Source: Fallopia convolvulus
Taxonomy: Eukaryota > Streptophyta > Magnoliopsida > Caryophyllales > Polygonaceae
Length of the DNA: 64,000 bases
Direction: 5' to 3'
NCBI GenBank assembly: GCA_964016875.1
Contig: OZ024719.1
Location: forward strand, 25,797,877 to 25,861,876
The first letter of the stretch is position 1. Each line of letters starts with the position of its first letter. Positions 9,597 to 20,750 of this stretch are shown one piece after another. Position numbers and translations under genes: made by a program. The notes beneath the pieces were generated by a model, which saw only the letters and a program-made list of their open reading frames with translations, was not told the origin of the DNA and searched no databases.

Positions 9597-12287
9597 CTAG
9601 GCCATTCCTGATGTGCTCTTTCTATCAACCAAGTGACCTGCAAAATCTACATTTGTGTATGCAATGAGCTCAAGGGAACTGTTCCTTGGATACCATAGGC
9701 ACAAGTTATCGTTCCCTTTGAGATACCTGAAAATTCTCTTCACCTCTTTCAGGTGTGATTCCATAGGGTTAGCTTGAAAACGAGCACAAAGACATACGGA
9801 GAACATGATATCAGGTCTACTAGTTGTTAAGTAAAGGAGGGACCCGATCATACCTCGATAGTTCCTTTGGTCCACACTTATACCTGTTTCATCCGCATTG
9901 AGACTTGAATTTGGAGAGATGGGAGTGTCGATGGGCTTGGAGTGTTCCATCCCATACTTCACGAGCATTTCCTTGATATACTTCTGTTGATGAATCTTTG
10001 TTCCCTCCTTGGTTTGGGATATTTGGAGTCCCAAGAAGAACGTGAGTTCCCCAATGAGACTCATCTCAAACTCACTGCTCATGAGGTCCTTAAATTTCTC
10101 TACAAGAGTTTCGTTAGTTGCTCCAAACACAATGTCATCAACATATACTTGCACGATCAAAATGTCTTTAGACTCTTTCTTTAAAAACAAAGTCTTGTCT
10201 ATGGAACCACGAAGGTATCCATGGGACAAGAGGAATTGAGCAAACCTGTCATACCAAGCTCGGGGAGCTTGTTTGAGTCCGTAGAGGGCCCTCTCCAGGA
10301 AACAGACATGGTTGGGTAGCTTCTCATCTTCGAATCCTGGAGGTTGGGCCACATACACTTCTTCCTTGAGATGTCCATTGAGGAAGGCTGTTTTCACATC
10401 CATTTGATAAAGCTTGAATCCCTTGTGAGCAGCATAGGCAATTAAGAGTCTGATGGCCTCGATCCTGGCAACCGGTGCGAAGGTCTCATCGTAGTCGATT
10501 CCTTCTTCTTGCCTGTAGCCTTGTGCCACTAGCCTAGCCTTGTTCCTTGCTACAGCCCCAGTGTCATCGAGCTTGTTCCTAAAGACCCATCGAGTTCCTA
10601 TGATGTTCTTGTTTTTGGGCCTAGGAACTAGCTTCCAAACTTTGTTCCGCTCGAATTGGTGGAGTTCCTCTTGCATGGCTTGAATCCAATCTGGGTCCTT
10701 CAAAGCTTCTTTGATATTTTTGGGTTCCATCATGGAAACAAACGCGTTAAAAGCACAAAAATTATTGAGAGAGGAACGAGTTTGTACACCTTTATCATAA
10801 GGAGAGATGATGTTCTCAATGGGGTGGTCCTTCCTTTGTTGAAAGTTACTTGTGTGAGTGGGTTCCCTTGCATGTGTGTCATCTTCAGTAGTTGTTTCTT
10901 TGTCATGGGAACACTCATCTTCAGCTTCTTCATTTGATGTTTCTTCAGAGATTTCTGGCAAGTTCCCTCTTTGTTCCCCCTGTACACTTGATTTTGGTAG
11001 GGTATTGTCTTGGGGAACAAGAGAGTTGGATGTGTCTTGTAATTCATCTGAGGAGGGAACTTCGAGGGAGATTTGATCAGTGAGAGTTGTATCTCCGTCG
11101 TTGTTTCCTGGTTGTGAGATGTTGCTTGCACTTGGATAGTCTTCATCCCTCTTCCTTGGCTCATCATCATCATCATCATCGTCTTCTTGTCTTACCAGTT
11201 TGAACAGAGTTCCCTTCCCTTGGGTCTCTGTTCCCAGCTTTACGGATTTCTCATTGAAGACGACATGGATGCTTTCTTCTAATTTCTTGGTCCTCTTATT
11301 ATAGACCCTGTAAGCCTTGCTTTGTGCTGAGTATCCCAGGAAGATCCCTTCATCGCTTCTGGGGTCGAATTTGCCAAGGTTGTCTTTGCCATTGTTGTGA
11401 ACAAAGCACGTGCAACCAAATGTTCTCAAGTGTGAGATGTTTGGTTTTCTCCCTTTGATGAGCTCATAGGACGTTTTGTTGATCAGGGGCCTTGTCATGG
11501 CTCGGTTCAAGATGTACGTAGCTGTGGAGATGGCTTCAGTCCAGAAGTACTCAGGAACTCCACTTTCAATCATCATGGTTCTGGCCATGTCCTCCAGGGT
11601 TCTGTTCTTTCTCTCGACCACTCCATTTTGCTGAGGGGTGCGAGGAGCTGAGAAATTGTGAGAGATCCCATTTTTCTCGCAGAAGTGTAGGAACTCAGAG
11701 TTTTGAAACTCAGTTCCATGATCAGATCTGATTGCTTTCAGTTTGAGTCCCAAGCTTACTTTTGTTCTTTTGATGAAGGGTTCGAATTCTTCAAATGCTT
11801 GTGATTTTGCCTTCAAGAAAATAACCCAGGTGAATCTTGAAAAATCATCGATTAAAACATACATGTACCTTTTTCCACCGTAGCTAGCCGTTCGCATGGG
11901 ACCACAGAGATCCATGTGGATTAGCTCTAAAGGCCTGGTTGTGCTCACCACCTTTTTGGGTTTGAAGGAGTTCCTGGTCTGTTTCCCTCGAACACATGCT
12001 TCACACATTTTGACTCCTTCGAGATTGATTCGTGGAAGACCAATGACCAGATCATGTAGATAAAGCTTCAGGATTTGATTTACACCTGCATGGCCCAATC
12101 GTCTATGCCAGAGTTTCGTGTCATCTTGGGAACTTGCAAGACACAGCTTCATTGGTGGTTCAAATTCTGTATCTACTACATAAACGTTGGTGTGCCTTCT
12201 TCCTCTCAGAATCACTTTGTTTGTCTTGTTGTGATGACTAGGCATTCGTCTGAGTCGAAGGTGACAACGTTGTTCCCTTGATCGCAT
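9597..12287 (-). pseudogene. SIRE integrase and reverse transcriptase (pol)
   Basis: An 896-residue frame. Residues 58-101 hold the HHCC zinc-binding region (LWHRRLGH..CEACVRGK). The integrase catalytic triad is visible as D126 (HMDLCGP), D189 (IRSDHGTEF) and E225 (NGVVERKNRT). Residues 291-345 show the SIRE-type segment ending in HVVFNE, and an acidic Asp run at 369-375 comes from an ATC microsatellite at about 11164-11181. Reverse transcriptase begins near 525, with D630 in QMDVKTAFLNG and the YVDD box at 715-718. The frame opens through a frameshift near 12212-12287 relative to the protease frame and is closed early by a TAG before RNase H. The first 20 or so residues are probably out-of-frame sequence. 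Confidence 0.92.
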
Positions 12288-12529
12288 ATCTGGGCAACAC
12301 TTAAGAGATTGTATCCCAGATCTTTCACCAAGTTGACATTGCTGATTTTGATTGATCTATTTAGCAATACTTCTCCCTTTCCAATTACTTCTCCCTTGTT
12401 TTTATTGCCAAATGAGACATGGCCTCCTTCGGCATGAGTGTGGAGTGAGATGAGGATATCCTTGTTTCCGGTCATATGGTTCGAGCATCCACTGTCTATG
12501 AACCATGCATTGTTCCCTCTCACTGCCAC
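12212..12529 (-). pseudogene. SIRE protease fragment
   Basis: A 105-residue frame beginning AVRGNNAWFIDSGCSNHMTG, the copia aspartic protease active-site context with catalytic DSG. It is shifted relative to both the upstream gag frame (12543-13805) and the downstream pol frame (from 12287), so at least two frameshifts surround it. Its role would be cleavage of the Gag-Pol polyprotein. Confidence 0.85.
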
Positions 12530-12542
12530 CTACAAGGTAAAG

Positions 12543-13805
12543 TTAGTGTTTTGAGACCCAGGCAAGATGACTCTTGCCTGGTCCCTTGCAAGGGAAAATA
12601 TTCTCATTTAAGACGTAGTCAGCGATGTTGATATCATTAGAGTTGGAGTTCCTTTGATGATTGGCATGATGTTTTTGTTTGTTTAGGAACTCACGGTTTC
12701 TAAGGGTTTGGGCTTTCTTCTTGGGACATGCTTCCTTGTAGTGCCCATGAGCACCACAGTTCCAGCACGTCTTGTAGTATTCTCCCAGGTAGTACTTTGG
12801 GTGTGGTCTCTGGATTCTGTTCCTATCCATGGTTTCCTTGTTGTACACCCGTGACCCGTTTCCCTTAGCAATTTGGACATAAAGTCTATGTCCAGTGTTC
12901 CCAGTGTAGTAATCTCTCTCACCACCGTTCCCACTTTCTAGGACACTGATTTTTTCTTCAAGATGAGCATTTTTCTGTTTCTCGCATTGAAGTTCTAAGG
13001 CCCTACACTCATGGATTTCATGTTCACTCAGGGGTGACTTTCCATTCTTTGAGGATTCACCTTTGTATCCTATGCCGTGTTTGGCTGGGACAAACTTAAT
13101 TTGGGAACTCGAGGCTTCAAGATGGTCAGGAGTCTTACTCAGGTTTTGCAAGAGGGTGTTTTCATCTTTCTCTAGAGTTTTGATTTCATCTTTCTCTAGA
13201 GTTTTGATTTCATTTTCTAGATCTACGATGTGAGACACATGAGACTTGAGTTTTTCAAGAAGGGATATGCAGTTGGGACAAGGTTCAAGACCAACTAATT
13301 GAGCATTTATGTGTTCCTGTTTTTCCAACTTGTTTTGCAGTATTATATTATCTTTGACAAGACTTGAAAGGATTTTCAACAGCTCAGGTTTTTCATAGTT
13401 ATTTAAAGAATCAAGAACAGTTTCAGTGGTTACCTCACTGGGTTGTTCCCCAGTGGTTTCTCCTATGGCCATGCCACACATGTCTGGGAGTGCCCATGAC
13501 TCGGGATCTTCGTCTTCATCATCGCTCCAGGTGGCGATGTAAGCCTTCTTCCCTTGCTTCCGTCCGTCAGTTCCCTGTGGGCATTCCTTAGTGAAGTGTC
13601 CTTTCTTGTTGCACTTGTAGCATGTGACATCGGAGAGGTCCTTCTCTGCGGGTTTTCTTTGGGAACTCTGCCCTTTTCCCCAGTTCCCACTGTTCCTTTG
13701 AGACTTCCCTTTGTAGAAGTTTCGAAGAGCCTTTGTTATGAGAACTAGCTCCTCATCCTCTTCTTCTTCGGAGTCTTCGTGTTGTTCTTGGGTTGATTTA
13801 AGCAT
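12543..13805 (-). pseudogene. SIRE Gag, nucleocapsid part with two CCHC knuckles
   Basis: A 420-residue frame. Two CCHC zinc knuckles are visible: CYKCNKKGHFTKECP near residue 62 and CWNCGAHGHYKEACP near residue 345. Between them is a long predicted coiled-coil stretch (LQNKLEKQEHINAQL and later repeats) with a short tandem duplication EIKTLEKD/EIKTLEKD encoded at about 13160-13205. Two widely separated knuckles joined by a coiled coil are characteristic of extended SIRE Gag proteins. The frame is offset from 13855-14133 upstream and from the protease downstream. Confidence 0.85.
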
Positions 13806-13854
13806 CTTCTCGATCTTGAGTGCGATCCCTCGATGAGCTCGAGTCTGTTCCTTA

Positions 13855-14475
13855 TCATCGATCTTTCTTCTCGTGTCCTACTAGCTTTCCAAACACTTGA
13901 TGGAGCATGAGTGTTCTATTTTCCGGATTTTCCTTGAACATTGTTCTCTCGTTTGCCCATTCTCCAGTCAATCCATTGAAGAGCTGTTGGACCTTCATTT
14001 TATGGGTGATTTCTTCTTTGGTGATCCCCAAGCCTTCCATTTTGGTGCAAAGTCCTTCAAATCGGGACTGGTAGCTATCGACAGACTCTCCCATCTCCAT
14101 TTGGAAGTTGTAGAACTCCCTTTTTGCATTCATCTAAAGATCTTCTCGGAGATCTGAGTTCCCAACATGCATTTGTTGGATGGCTTCCCACATTTCCTTG
14201 GTTGTGTCAAGGTTTGCTACCCTGTCACAATCTTGTACGCACATGGACCTCTTCAGGTATTGTTTGGCTTTGTAGTTTGCCTCCATAAACTTGTATTCGT
14301 TGGGTCCCCACTTTGAGAGGTCATTGACTATAGCTGGATCGATTTCGAAGTTTCCTCTCTCGATAACACACCAGGCTTGGTAGTCTTGGCCACGCATCCA
14401 ATCCTTCATGTCGCGTTGCCAGCTTTCAAATCTTCCTGTAATAAGCCTTGGTGGCTTACTAGTGTTGTTCCCCAC
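13855..14475 (-). pseudogene. SIRE Gag, N-terminal capsid part, with in-frame TAG
   Basis: Two frames in the same register (14475-14137 and 14133-13855) separated by one stop codon near 14134. The first carries LITGRFESWQRDMKDWMRGQ and DTTKEMWEAIQQMHVGN; the second EFYNFQMEMGESVDSYQSRF and QLFNGLTGEWANERTMF. These are the copia UBN2-type Gag core. A frameshift separates this part from the nucleocapsid frame ending at 13805. The start at 14475 is the first ATG after the primer-binding site. Confidence 0.85.
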
Positions 14476-14533
14476 TTGAGTAAGTTCCTAAGACATTTGA
14501 TACTTGCGATGCTAACACAAATCTAGAGCGCAA

Positions 14534-14545
14534 GCTCTGCTACCA
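14534..14545 (-). other. Primer-binding site of SIRE element
   Basis: Minus strand reads TGGTAGCAGAGC, two bases inside the 5' LTR. It matches the canonical plant initiator Met-tRNA binding site TGGTATCAGAGC at 11 of 12 positions. This fixes the orientation of the element. Confidence 0.88.
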
Positions 14546-14547
14546 AT

Positions 14548-15594
14548 TGTTGGATCGTAAACGGTTAGCAAAGAGCTTGGGAACTGGCAATTAAGCTGTT
14601 CCCAAGGCAGCGGAAGTAAATAATCGCAAGTAATAAAGACAGTAAAGAACGCAGTTCCTTTATAGAGGAACCCCACTACAACCAACTAGTTGTATGGGTA
14701 AACCTCTACCTCCGCTTGGAGGATTTTGAATGACTCACTTATATTAATTGCTTTGTTCCTTAGTTACACAGCCGGATTCACACTTCTCTGTTCCTACGAG
14801 TTCTTCCTAACTCTAGCAACACTAGCAAATCCTCTCAACTGAGTTCTTAAGCTCACAACAGCAAAATACAAATAAGTCAGACCTTACACCGACTTCTCAG
14901 TTCCCTTGTCCTTGGGAACTTCGGCTTCACCGCCGTTGAGATCACACACTCGCCGGCGGGGACTTCTCTTCTTTTCTTTCTTTTTCTCAGATGTGGGTGT
15001 TTGAGAGTTCTGGGAGAAGTGCTCAATCCGAGTACTATTCATTTGGCTTTATAGTCCAAGTGAGCATGGGCAGTCGCATCTTTCGTTTGTGTCCAAAATG
15101 CCCTTTGCTTGATGCCCAAGTTGTGCTTTCTTCACATGTGACTTTGGTTTGAACTAGGTCAACTTCTTGGATCAATCGGACCGTTGGATGAAGCATGACA
15201 GTCTGATCCTCAGACTGTTCCTTCGGGCTGTCTGAGACAGAATCCCGCGATCTGCGCTGAACGGTCGTTGTCCTCACATGTGAGTTCCCATGTCATGGGA
15301 ACTGTCTTCTTCAGAGTTCCCTTGATGGAAACTCTTCATCGTTGTAAGCTTGTGTTCTCTTGGAGTTCCCACTTCATGGGAACTTTCCTCTTCAGAGTTC
15401 CCTTGATGGAAACTCTGCATTGTGGCCTGCTGTAGCTTTTGGTCATTCATAGGAGTTCTTGGTTGTACATGTGTTCCTTAGAAATACTTGAACAAACCAC
15501 ATTAGTTCCCTATGGTGTTTGTCATTATCAAAACTCGGAGAATGATATCGTTGATCCATTGTTTAGAACCAGAGGTCCCAACAACGTCCCAACA
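14548..15594 (-). repeat. 5' LTR of SIRE element
   Basis: 1047 bp, TGTTGGATCG to CCCAACA on the plus strand; the element's 5' LTR. Terminal inverted TGTTGG/CCAACA is intact. TATA-like box at 15048-15053 (minus strand). About 1.3% divergence from 4570-5620 by eye. Confidence 0.95.
15048..15053 (-). promoter_or_regulatory. TATA-like box in SIRE 5' LTR
   Basis: TATAAA within GACTATAAAGCC on the minus strand, the likely core promoter of the element's genomic RNA. Inferred from sequence only. Confidence 0.5.
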
Positions 15595-15599
15595 CCTAA
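15595..15599. repeat. Target site duplication of SIRE element (right copy)
   Basis: CCTAA, identical to 4565-4569. Removing the element restores continuous Ty3 sequence. Confidence 0.95.
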
Positions 15600-16403
15600 A
15601 CACTTGAGAGACGAGAGAAACACATATCCCTTGTGAGGTTGGATTTTTAGTTGCTTTTGCTTGAGGTTGCTTATATATGTGTGATGACATTAGATTCACT
15701 TGTCGATCTATTTCTACTTGTGCTTTGATGTTTCTTTTTGATAAAGGCATTGACTTGATATATGTGTTGATGGTTTTGGTTGATGTCTTGTTGATTGCTT
15801 GAGGACAAGCAAGTCTAAGTATGGGGTATTTTGATGTCCGCCCTTTTTAGTCATGTTTTAGGGTGTGTTTTTGTGTCTTTGAGTCTTTTTCTTTATTTTT
15901 GTGTTTTTTTTTTGAGTCGTTTGTGTAGGTTTTCGTATTTTCTTAAGATATGGAGTTTACATAAGCTTTGGTTGTGTTTTATAGGTTTTTGGAGCTGTTT
16001 TGGAGCACTTTTGAAGAAAAGAGCAAAACCGAAGAGAAGCACTTAAGGAAAAGCTCAAGGAATGAAGTTCATAAAGTCATTGAAGATCAATTTCAAGCTT
16101 GGAAAGAGATAGATAAATTCGTTACAAGAACATAGGAAAAAGAATCGAGTCAAACGGAGTTGTAACGAAGCCGCTACGTAAGTTTTACTCAAGGCTGATT
16201 TTAGTGCTAAACAAGGTCGTGCTCGACCCATTTAGAAGAACAAGCCTCAGGACCGACCCTATGAGGGTCGTGCACGACCCATTTGGGTCGTGCCTAGCGC
16301 CGACCTTCTCTTTATTCCGAGATCTTAAGGATTTATTCTATTTTTGTATTTTAGGAAGGTTGTTTTATCTTGTTTCCTAGTTGAATTAGGACTTCTTTTC
16401 TTC

Positions 16404-16410
16404 TATAAGA
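16404..16410 (+). promoter_or_regulatory. TATA-like box of the Ty3 LTR
   Basis: CTTCTATAAGAGG inside the LTR, placed about 600 bp from the LTR start and upstream of the GA-rich leader. Typical LTR core promoter context; inferred. Confidence 0.4.
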
Positions 16411-16485
16411 GGAGGTTAAACCCTTTGTTTCAGGAGGCCAACCAACACCGGTCTAGGGCCCGAGGGGAACGTTAGAGGAGGAGGA

Positions 16486-16489
<4 letters not shown>

Positions 16490-16521
<32 letters not shown>
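16490..16521. repeat. (GA)n microsatellite
   Basis: About 16 uninterrupted GA units in the Ty3 LTR, following a GAGGAGGAGGAAGA stretch. Confidence 0.95.
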
Positions 16522-16527
<6 letters not shown>

Positions 16528-16756
16528 TAGGAGAGGATAGAGAGTAGAGATTGGTGTTGCTTGGAGAACAAGTTTGTTTTGAATTCAAAGTTGTAAGCTT
16601 TTCGTTTTTAATTCAGATTTATTTTCAATTATTATGCTTAGTGAGTAGTTTTCCTCTCTAAGGTGGGGGTTAAACCCAACAATGGTGGTGCATGCTTTCT
16701 TTAGATCATGATTTGATTGTTTTTTTTATTGCATGAATCTATTCTCTTGCTCTTAA

Positions 16757-17232
16757 TCCTTGAAGCGAAAGTGGATTGGAATTTCTCATTCATAGTTGAA
16801 GCGAAAGTGGAAACTTTGAATCAGAATAGTCAAATTAGGGTTTTGAAGCGAATGTGGATCTATTCTAGTTGAAGTAGAAGAGATTAGATAGTAAGTTTAT
16901 TAATTGAACGAAAGTTAGTTGATTTACTTGCTCTAGTTAACGAAAGTTAGTGCCTTTATGTGATAAAAGCATGATCTTTATGTTTCATGAGTGTGAATTC
17001 ATGATTTGAATACTTGAAGATCATATCTATCTATCTTGTGCTAAATTCCTTTGCGACAGTTGAGGCATGTCTTGTGATTAACCTAAAAGCGAAAGTGTAA
17101 AGTTGATTGCTTGATTAGTTCTAATAGGATTATTTGCGAAAGTTGATATTCCTAGGTTGAAGGATAGATAGAAAGTTGTTTAATTTGCGACAGTTGATTG
17201 AATAACTTGAATTGTTTGCGACAGTTGACTTT
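16757..17232 (+). repeat. Dispersed GCGAAAGT / GCGACAGT octamers in the Ty3 LTR
   Basis: At least eight irregularly spaced copies of GAAGCGAAAGTGG, GCGAAAGT or GCGACAGTTGA. Reiterated GCGAAAGT motifs are a familiar trait of long Tat/Athila-type LTRs; their role is not known to me. Confidence 0.7.
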
Positions 17233-17615
17233 TCTATGATCATAATTGCATGAGAGTTGTGAATTCTTGTTGAAAGCATGTATGGTTGTTGTTGTGGTAG
17301 CCCTAGCCCTAGGATTGCCTTTTTACATTTGCTTTAAACTTATTAATATTGTTTCGATCTCGACCCACCAAGGTCGTGCTCGAGCCTAGCCCTTGTTTGT
17401 GTTCGTTTGTGTGTTTTGTCCCCAGGATCAACCCCCATAGGGTCATGCACGACCCTAATCAGTTCGGTCCTGGCCTTGTTTTGTTCGTGTTTGTTTGCTT
17501 TTTCATAGTTTATCAACTAACCTTTAGCCCTATTCTCATTCCCGTGGACGAACCTGACTCCCTGTACTCAACGGGGTCTTGATATAAATTTATTTGTTCA
17601 AGAAACCCTTCAACA

Positions 17616-17784
17616 ATTGGATACTTTGTTATTGTTGAAGTGATGTTTAATTTGTTCTCCTGATGAATGGAAAAACTTGTTTCTGTTGCATGCTGAATTG
17701 TTGCAAAATGGTGCAAACAGGTACAAAATATTTTGTTAAACCATGGCTAACAGGGAGTATATACGTACATGTCATTTAAAAAAA
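17616..17784. other. Intergenic, nothing recognised
   Basis: Short AT-rich gap between the Ty3 LTR and the ACCGGT-rich block. Confidence 0.4.
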
Positions 17785-18125
17785 AGTGATTGATACCGAT
17801 TTTTCAAAACAATAATTAATGGGCTAAAAATTTGAAATTCAAAATGAAAATGGCCTTTATATTGGTTTTTTAAAAGCGGTATCCGTGCGTTTTTTTAAAA
17901 AACAAAAATTATACCGGTTTATGATTAAATTGTTTTTTTACAAAAATCAAACATTCATACCGGTTTTATAAATAATTGGTAACCAACTTTATACCGGTTA
18001 TTAAATAATCGGTATCCTCCAAACTTTAATACCAGTTTTTAAATAACCGATATCCGAGGATTTATTATGACAAGATTAACGACGGAGGAAAACCGGTATC
18101 CGCTTCATAAATAACCGGTATTACT
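17785..18125. repeat. ACCGGTAT / ATACCGGT cluster, possible CACTA subterminal region
   Basis: About ten direct and inverted copies of a 9-12 bp motif (ATACCGGTTT, ATAACCGGTAT, AACCGGTATCC, variants) within 340 bp, for example near 17911, 17968, 17991, 18092 and 18113. Arrays of this kind bind the transposase in CACTA (En/Spm) elements. No CACTA terminus is clear, so this is a fragment at best. Confidence 0.45.
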
Positions 18126-18749
18126 TAATGATTGTGTACTAATGTTTCCTAGTAATATCTTTAAATTGCGTTGCAACTTGGAACCTTATGTGCGTCCCTT
18201 CATTGCCGCCTTGCATAATTAGCATTCTTGCACTTTTGTGTTATTACCATGGTACTAGTGGAATTACCGTAGTAACAATGAATATAGTCTTACGATATTT
18301 TTTTTTGTTCCTTTGGGCTTGGCGATTCTTCCATGCATTCTTCCTTTCTTAAATACACTTGAAACCTAAGAGAATAGTGGTTTCCCTAAAATGGTTTAAC
18401 CATTAACCTTGTTCAACTTGATCCTCGTGATCTCTCATGACCCTTTTAACTAACTCCCTATGAATGTGATTGTGGTTTCTCTCACCGATTAAACGAGATG
18501 GAAGATCGAAGGACTTGAAGGAAAAAAGTTGAAGACTTTGGCGAGACCAAGAAGTAAATTATACTTAGCCAAGTCTAACACAATTTTAAGTTGAATTTAT
18601 TGAATGAAAAACGGGTGATTGAATAGACAAACCTAAGGGAACTACTTGGAAAACGAGTAAGGGTAAATTTGTCCAACATTTTTCTTATTATCCAATTCAC
18701 CTGGAGTTACAATCTAAAATTTAATAATTAAAGTATGAAGGTTTCCTAA
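18126..18749. other. Intergenic, nothing recognised
   Basis: No open frame or repeat that I can support. Confidence 0.4.
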
Positions 18750-18854
18750 TCTATATATAACAATAAAAAGTTGTGTACAAAGTGCATTTATTGCACATAT
18801 CATACATCTTATTCATACTAAGCCAATTGTGGTATAAATCAAGATAAACTTTTT

Positions 18855-18925
18855 ACCTCAATGGTTGAGTCTATGTCATTTGTATTAGAGGTCTAAGGTT
18901 CAAATCTCAAGCTACTTATTTTTTT
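18855..18925 (+). mobile_element. tRNA-derived SINE head inside the Helitron
   Basis: ACCTCAATGGTTGAGTC (box-A-like) followed 35 bp later by AGGTCTAAGGTTCAAATCTC (box B, GGTTCAAATC). The same arrangement, in better shape, is at 57730-57910 on the minus strand, so both are copies of one SINE family. The element's 3' end is not resolved. Confidence 0.5.
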
Positions 18926-19751
18926 GGGGTTTTATAAATTATGTAAAAATTCCCCTATTATTATTAATGTAGTTAATCTATTGTTGTTTCAATTTCAAAA
19001 TCTCCTAAATATTGAGTTTGAAAAAATCAATATTTTTACAAATGTTAAAATACTATGGGAATTAATCAATCCCGTGGATATATGGAAAACGAAGACAAAT
19101 ATCAATAGGTGTTTCTTTTCCTTATGAAGAAAATTTTCCAACAAAATAAAAAAATTTGAAAAAATTATTAAATGTAGAAATTATGTAAGGAAACACTATG
19201 TGGATTGATCAATATAAAGTTAATAATAATTTGCAAACTAAATGTTACCATTAATTATTTTCAAACAACCGTTAAGCATATATGGATAACGAAGACAACG
19301 TAATATGGCGGGCAATTCAAGAATCGGTCATTCTAAATTAATTTTATATACCAATTTATTTACATTTACATAATTACATAATTATTGGTTATCAACTCCC
19401 AAAACATTACACCTATTAAAAATTTTAGGGTTACATGCCTAGTCAACTCTCAACCGTTACATATCTATTAAAAGTTTTTTATGATTAAAGATTATCATGT
19501 CATCTACCGGCCATATAAAGCTTGGTTGAAGATCATCCATTTGTCTTCGCATTATGCTTTTCTATGATCGAGGTTCAAAATCACGTAATCTATTTGCTTT
19601 TTTATAATGAATTGTGTTACTATATGTGATCTTATGTGATGTCCATAACAGGATGAGCTAGAAATACCTGAGTTATTAATATCTTAATACATTGTGTAAA
19701 CCATCTGATCGATTATTTTTCTTTCCAATTAGGCTTTTGATCTGAAGAAGA

Positions 19752-20027
19752 ATGGGAGATGATCCGTTAGTGTGATTGGAGAATCTCATCAAACTTGAAA
19801 CCTTACAACCCAAGCAAGGGGATGGACTGTCTGAGTCTTCAGGTAGTATTCCTTGCAATCATGCTGTTGAGTCTTCCAGTGTGGTTCTTGAAGAGGAAAC
19901 ATTTGAAGAAACTAGGGTCCATGACGAAGAACAATCACTTATGCAGAATATAAAGTGCCGTATTTGCCAGGAGGAGGACAACATAAAAAAATTGGAGGCC
20001 CCTTGTGCTTGTAGTGGTAGTTTGAAG
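19752..20027 (+). pseudogene. Captured exon of a RING-CH (MARCH-type) ubiquitin ligase gene
   Basis: A 92-codon stretch starting at ATG 19752, with one in-frame TGA at codon 8, then an acidic linker (SSVVLEEETFEETRVHDEEQ) and the start of a RING-CH domain: CRICQEEDNIKKLEAPCACS followed by GSLK. The four visible cysteines match the first half of the C4HC3 RING-CH domain. The exon ends at a consensus donor (GAAG|GTGAAT) exactly where plant RING-CH genes commonly split this domain. Upstream TTCCAATTAG could be an acceptor. The rest of the gene is not found. Position inside Helitron ends argues for capture; the nonsense codon and missing second half make it nonfunctional. Ancestral role: membrane-associated E3 ligase. 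Confidence 0.75.
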
Positions 20028-20750
20028 GTGAATAATTTCAACAGTTTTTATCATATTTGGTTCAAAGACTTTCTATAATATTTTCATGAAGGAATCAAGA
20101 TTAGCCCTGATAATAACACATGATATCATGATCAAGGTTGTATAGAGCTCAATTATGTGATTTTGATTGAATTAGACTGATTTAATGATAGAAGGCATCC
20201 TATCCTTTTTAAACATTTGAATAACGGGTTGTCAATAGTTTTTCAGCACAAAGGACGTTATTACTTATTACACGTGTTTCCAATATCATTAGACATGATA
20301 GCATATTGATTTTTGTGGTTGAAATGTTTTCTTTTCTTTCGTCATTATATTATTTTCATAGTTTTAGGGATAGTGCAGTTATAAATTCATGGGTTTAGTA
20401 GGAAGGTGCAGATTCTTATATTCTTCTGTTAATGGTGTAACAATTGATTATTTTGACGGGATGATTAGCTACATTTTCCCTTAATGTTCATTTTTCTTGA
20501 TTTGTTTTTACGCCCTACACTTCAATGAGAATAAGGCTTTCATTAACATTCAAATTGTTGACTACTTACTTGCATATGAATCTGAGAAATCTAAATAGAC
20601 TCATAAATGCAAAGATGATACCAATTCAAAAAGTCTATTGCCAAAAGGTTGGTCTATAATAATCCCCAAGTTGTAGCTTAAGGCAAAATCGTAATCTCAT
20701 GCACGGGACATTCTCTGAATAAAGTCTTTTTGTTTGCACAAACCTTATTC

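Larger units (their letters stand above)
4570..15594 (-). mobile_element. Full-length SIRE-lineage Ty1/copia retrotransposon
   Basis: An 11,025-bp element inserted in the minus orientation into the Ty3 element. It has LTRs of 1051 and 1047 bp bounded by TGTTGG/CCAACA, a CCTAA target duplication, an initiator-Met-tRNA-type primer-binding site, repeated polypurine tracts, gag with two CCHC knuckles, protease, integrase, reverse transcriptase and RNase H in copia order, and a further coding region downstream of pol. Long LTRs, an env-like third region and the integrase C-terminal segment HNNGKDNLGKFDPRSDEG are hallmarks of the SIRE/Maximus lineage. By eye the two LTRs differ at about 14 substitutions and 2 indels, suggesting a recent insertion. 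The gag-pol frame carries several stops and frameshifts, so this copy is not autonomous as it stands. Confidence 0.93.
641..17615 (+). mobile_element. 5'-truncated Ty3 (Athila/Tat-like) LTR retrotransposon, split by a SIRE element
   Basis: The element runs in two pieces, 641-4569 and 15595-17615, separated by the SIRE insertion. It retains the C-terminal half of Gag with a zinc knuckle, an aspartic protease domain, a long untranslated region with the motif AAGCGCTTACGGGAGGCAAC (about 2851), a polypurine end (AAGTATGGGGT at about 15819), and a 3' LTR. No reverse transcriptase, RNase H or integrase can be found, so it looks like a gag-protease-only derivative that would need proteins from a relative. 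The 5' LTR and first half of gag are missing at the left junction. The right end at about 17615 is an estimate, and no target duplication can be tested. Confidence 0.75.
15829..17615 (+). repeat. 3' LTR of the Ty3 element
   Basis: Starts at TGATGTCCGCC right after GGACAAGCAAGTCTAAGTAT and GGGGT, the conserved polypurine end of Athila/Tat-type elements. It contains palindromic motifs at 16215-16228, 16265-16280 and 17440-17455, a TATA-like site at 16404, a GA microsatellite and a GCGAAAGT/GCGACAGT cluster. The right end near TTCAACA (17615) follows the CTCCCTGTACTCAACGGGGT phrase that usually lies just inside the LTR end in these families; it is approximate. Confidence 0.65.

Noticed and set aside
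17785..18125. A complete CACTA transposon
   Set aside because: Only the ACCGGT-type subterminal cluster is present; no CACTA termini, 3-bp duplication or transposase could be found.
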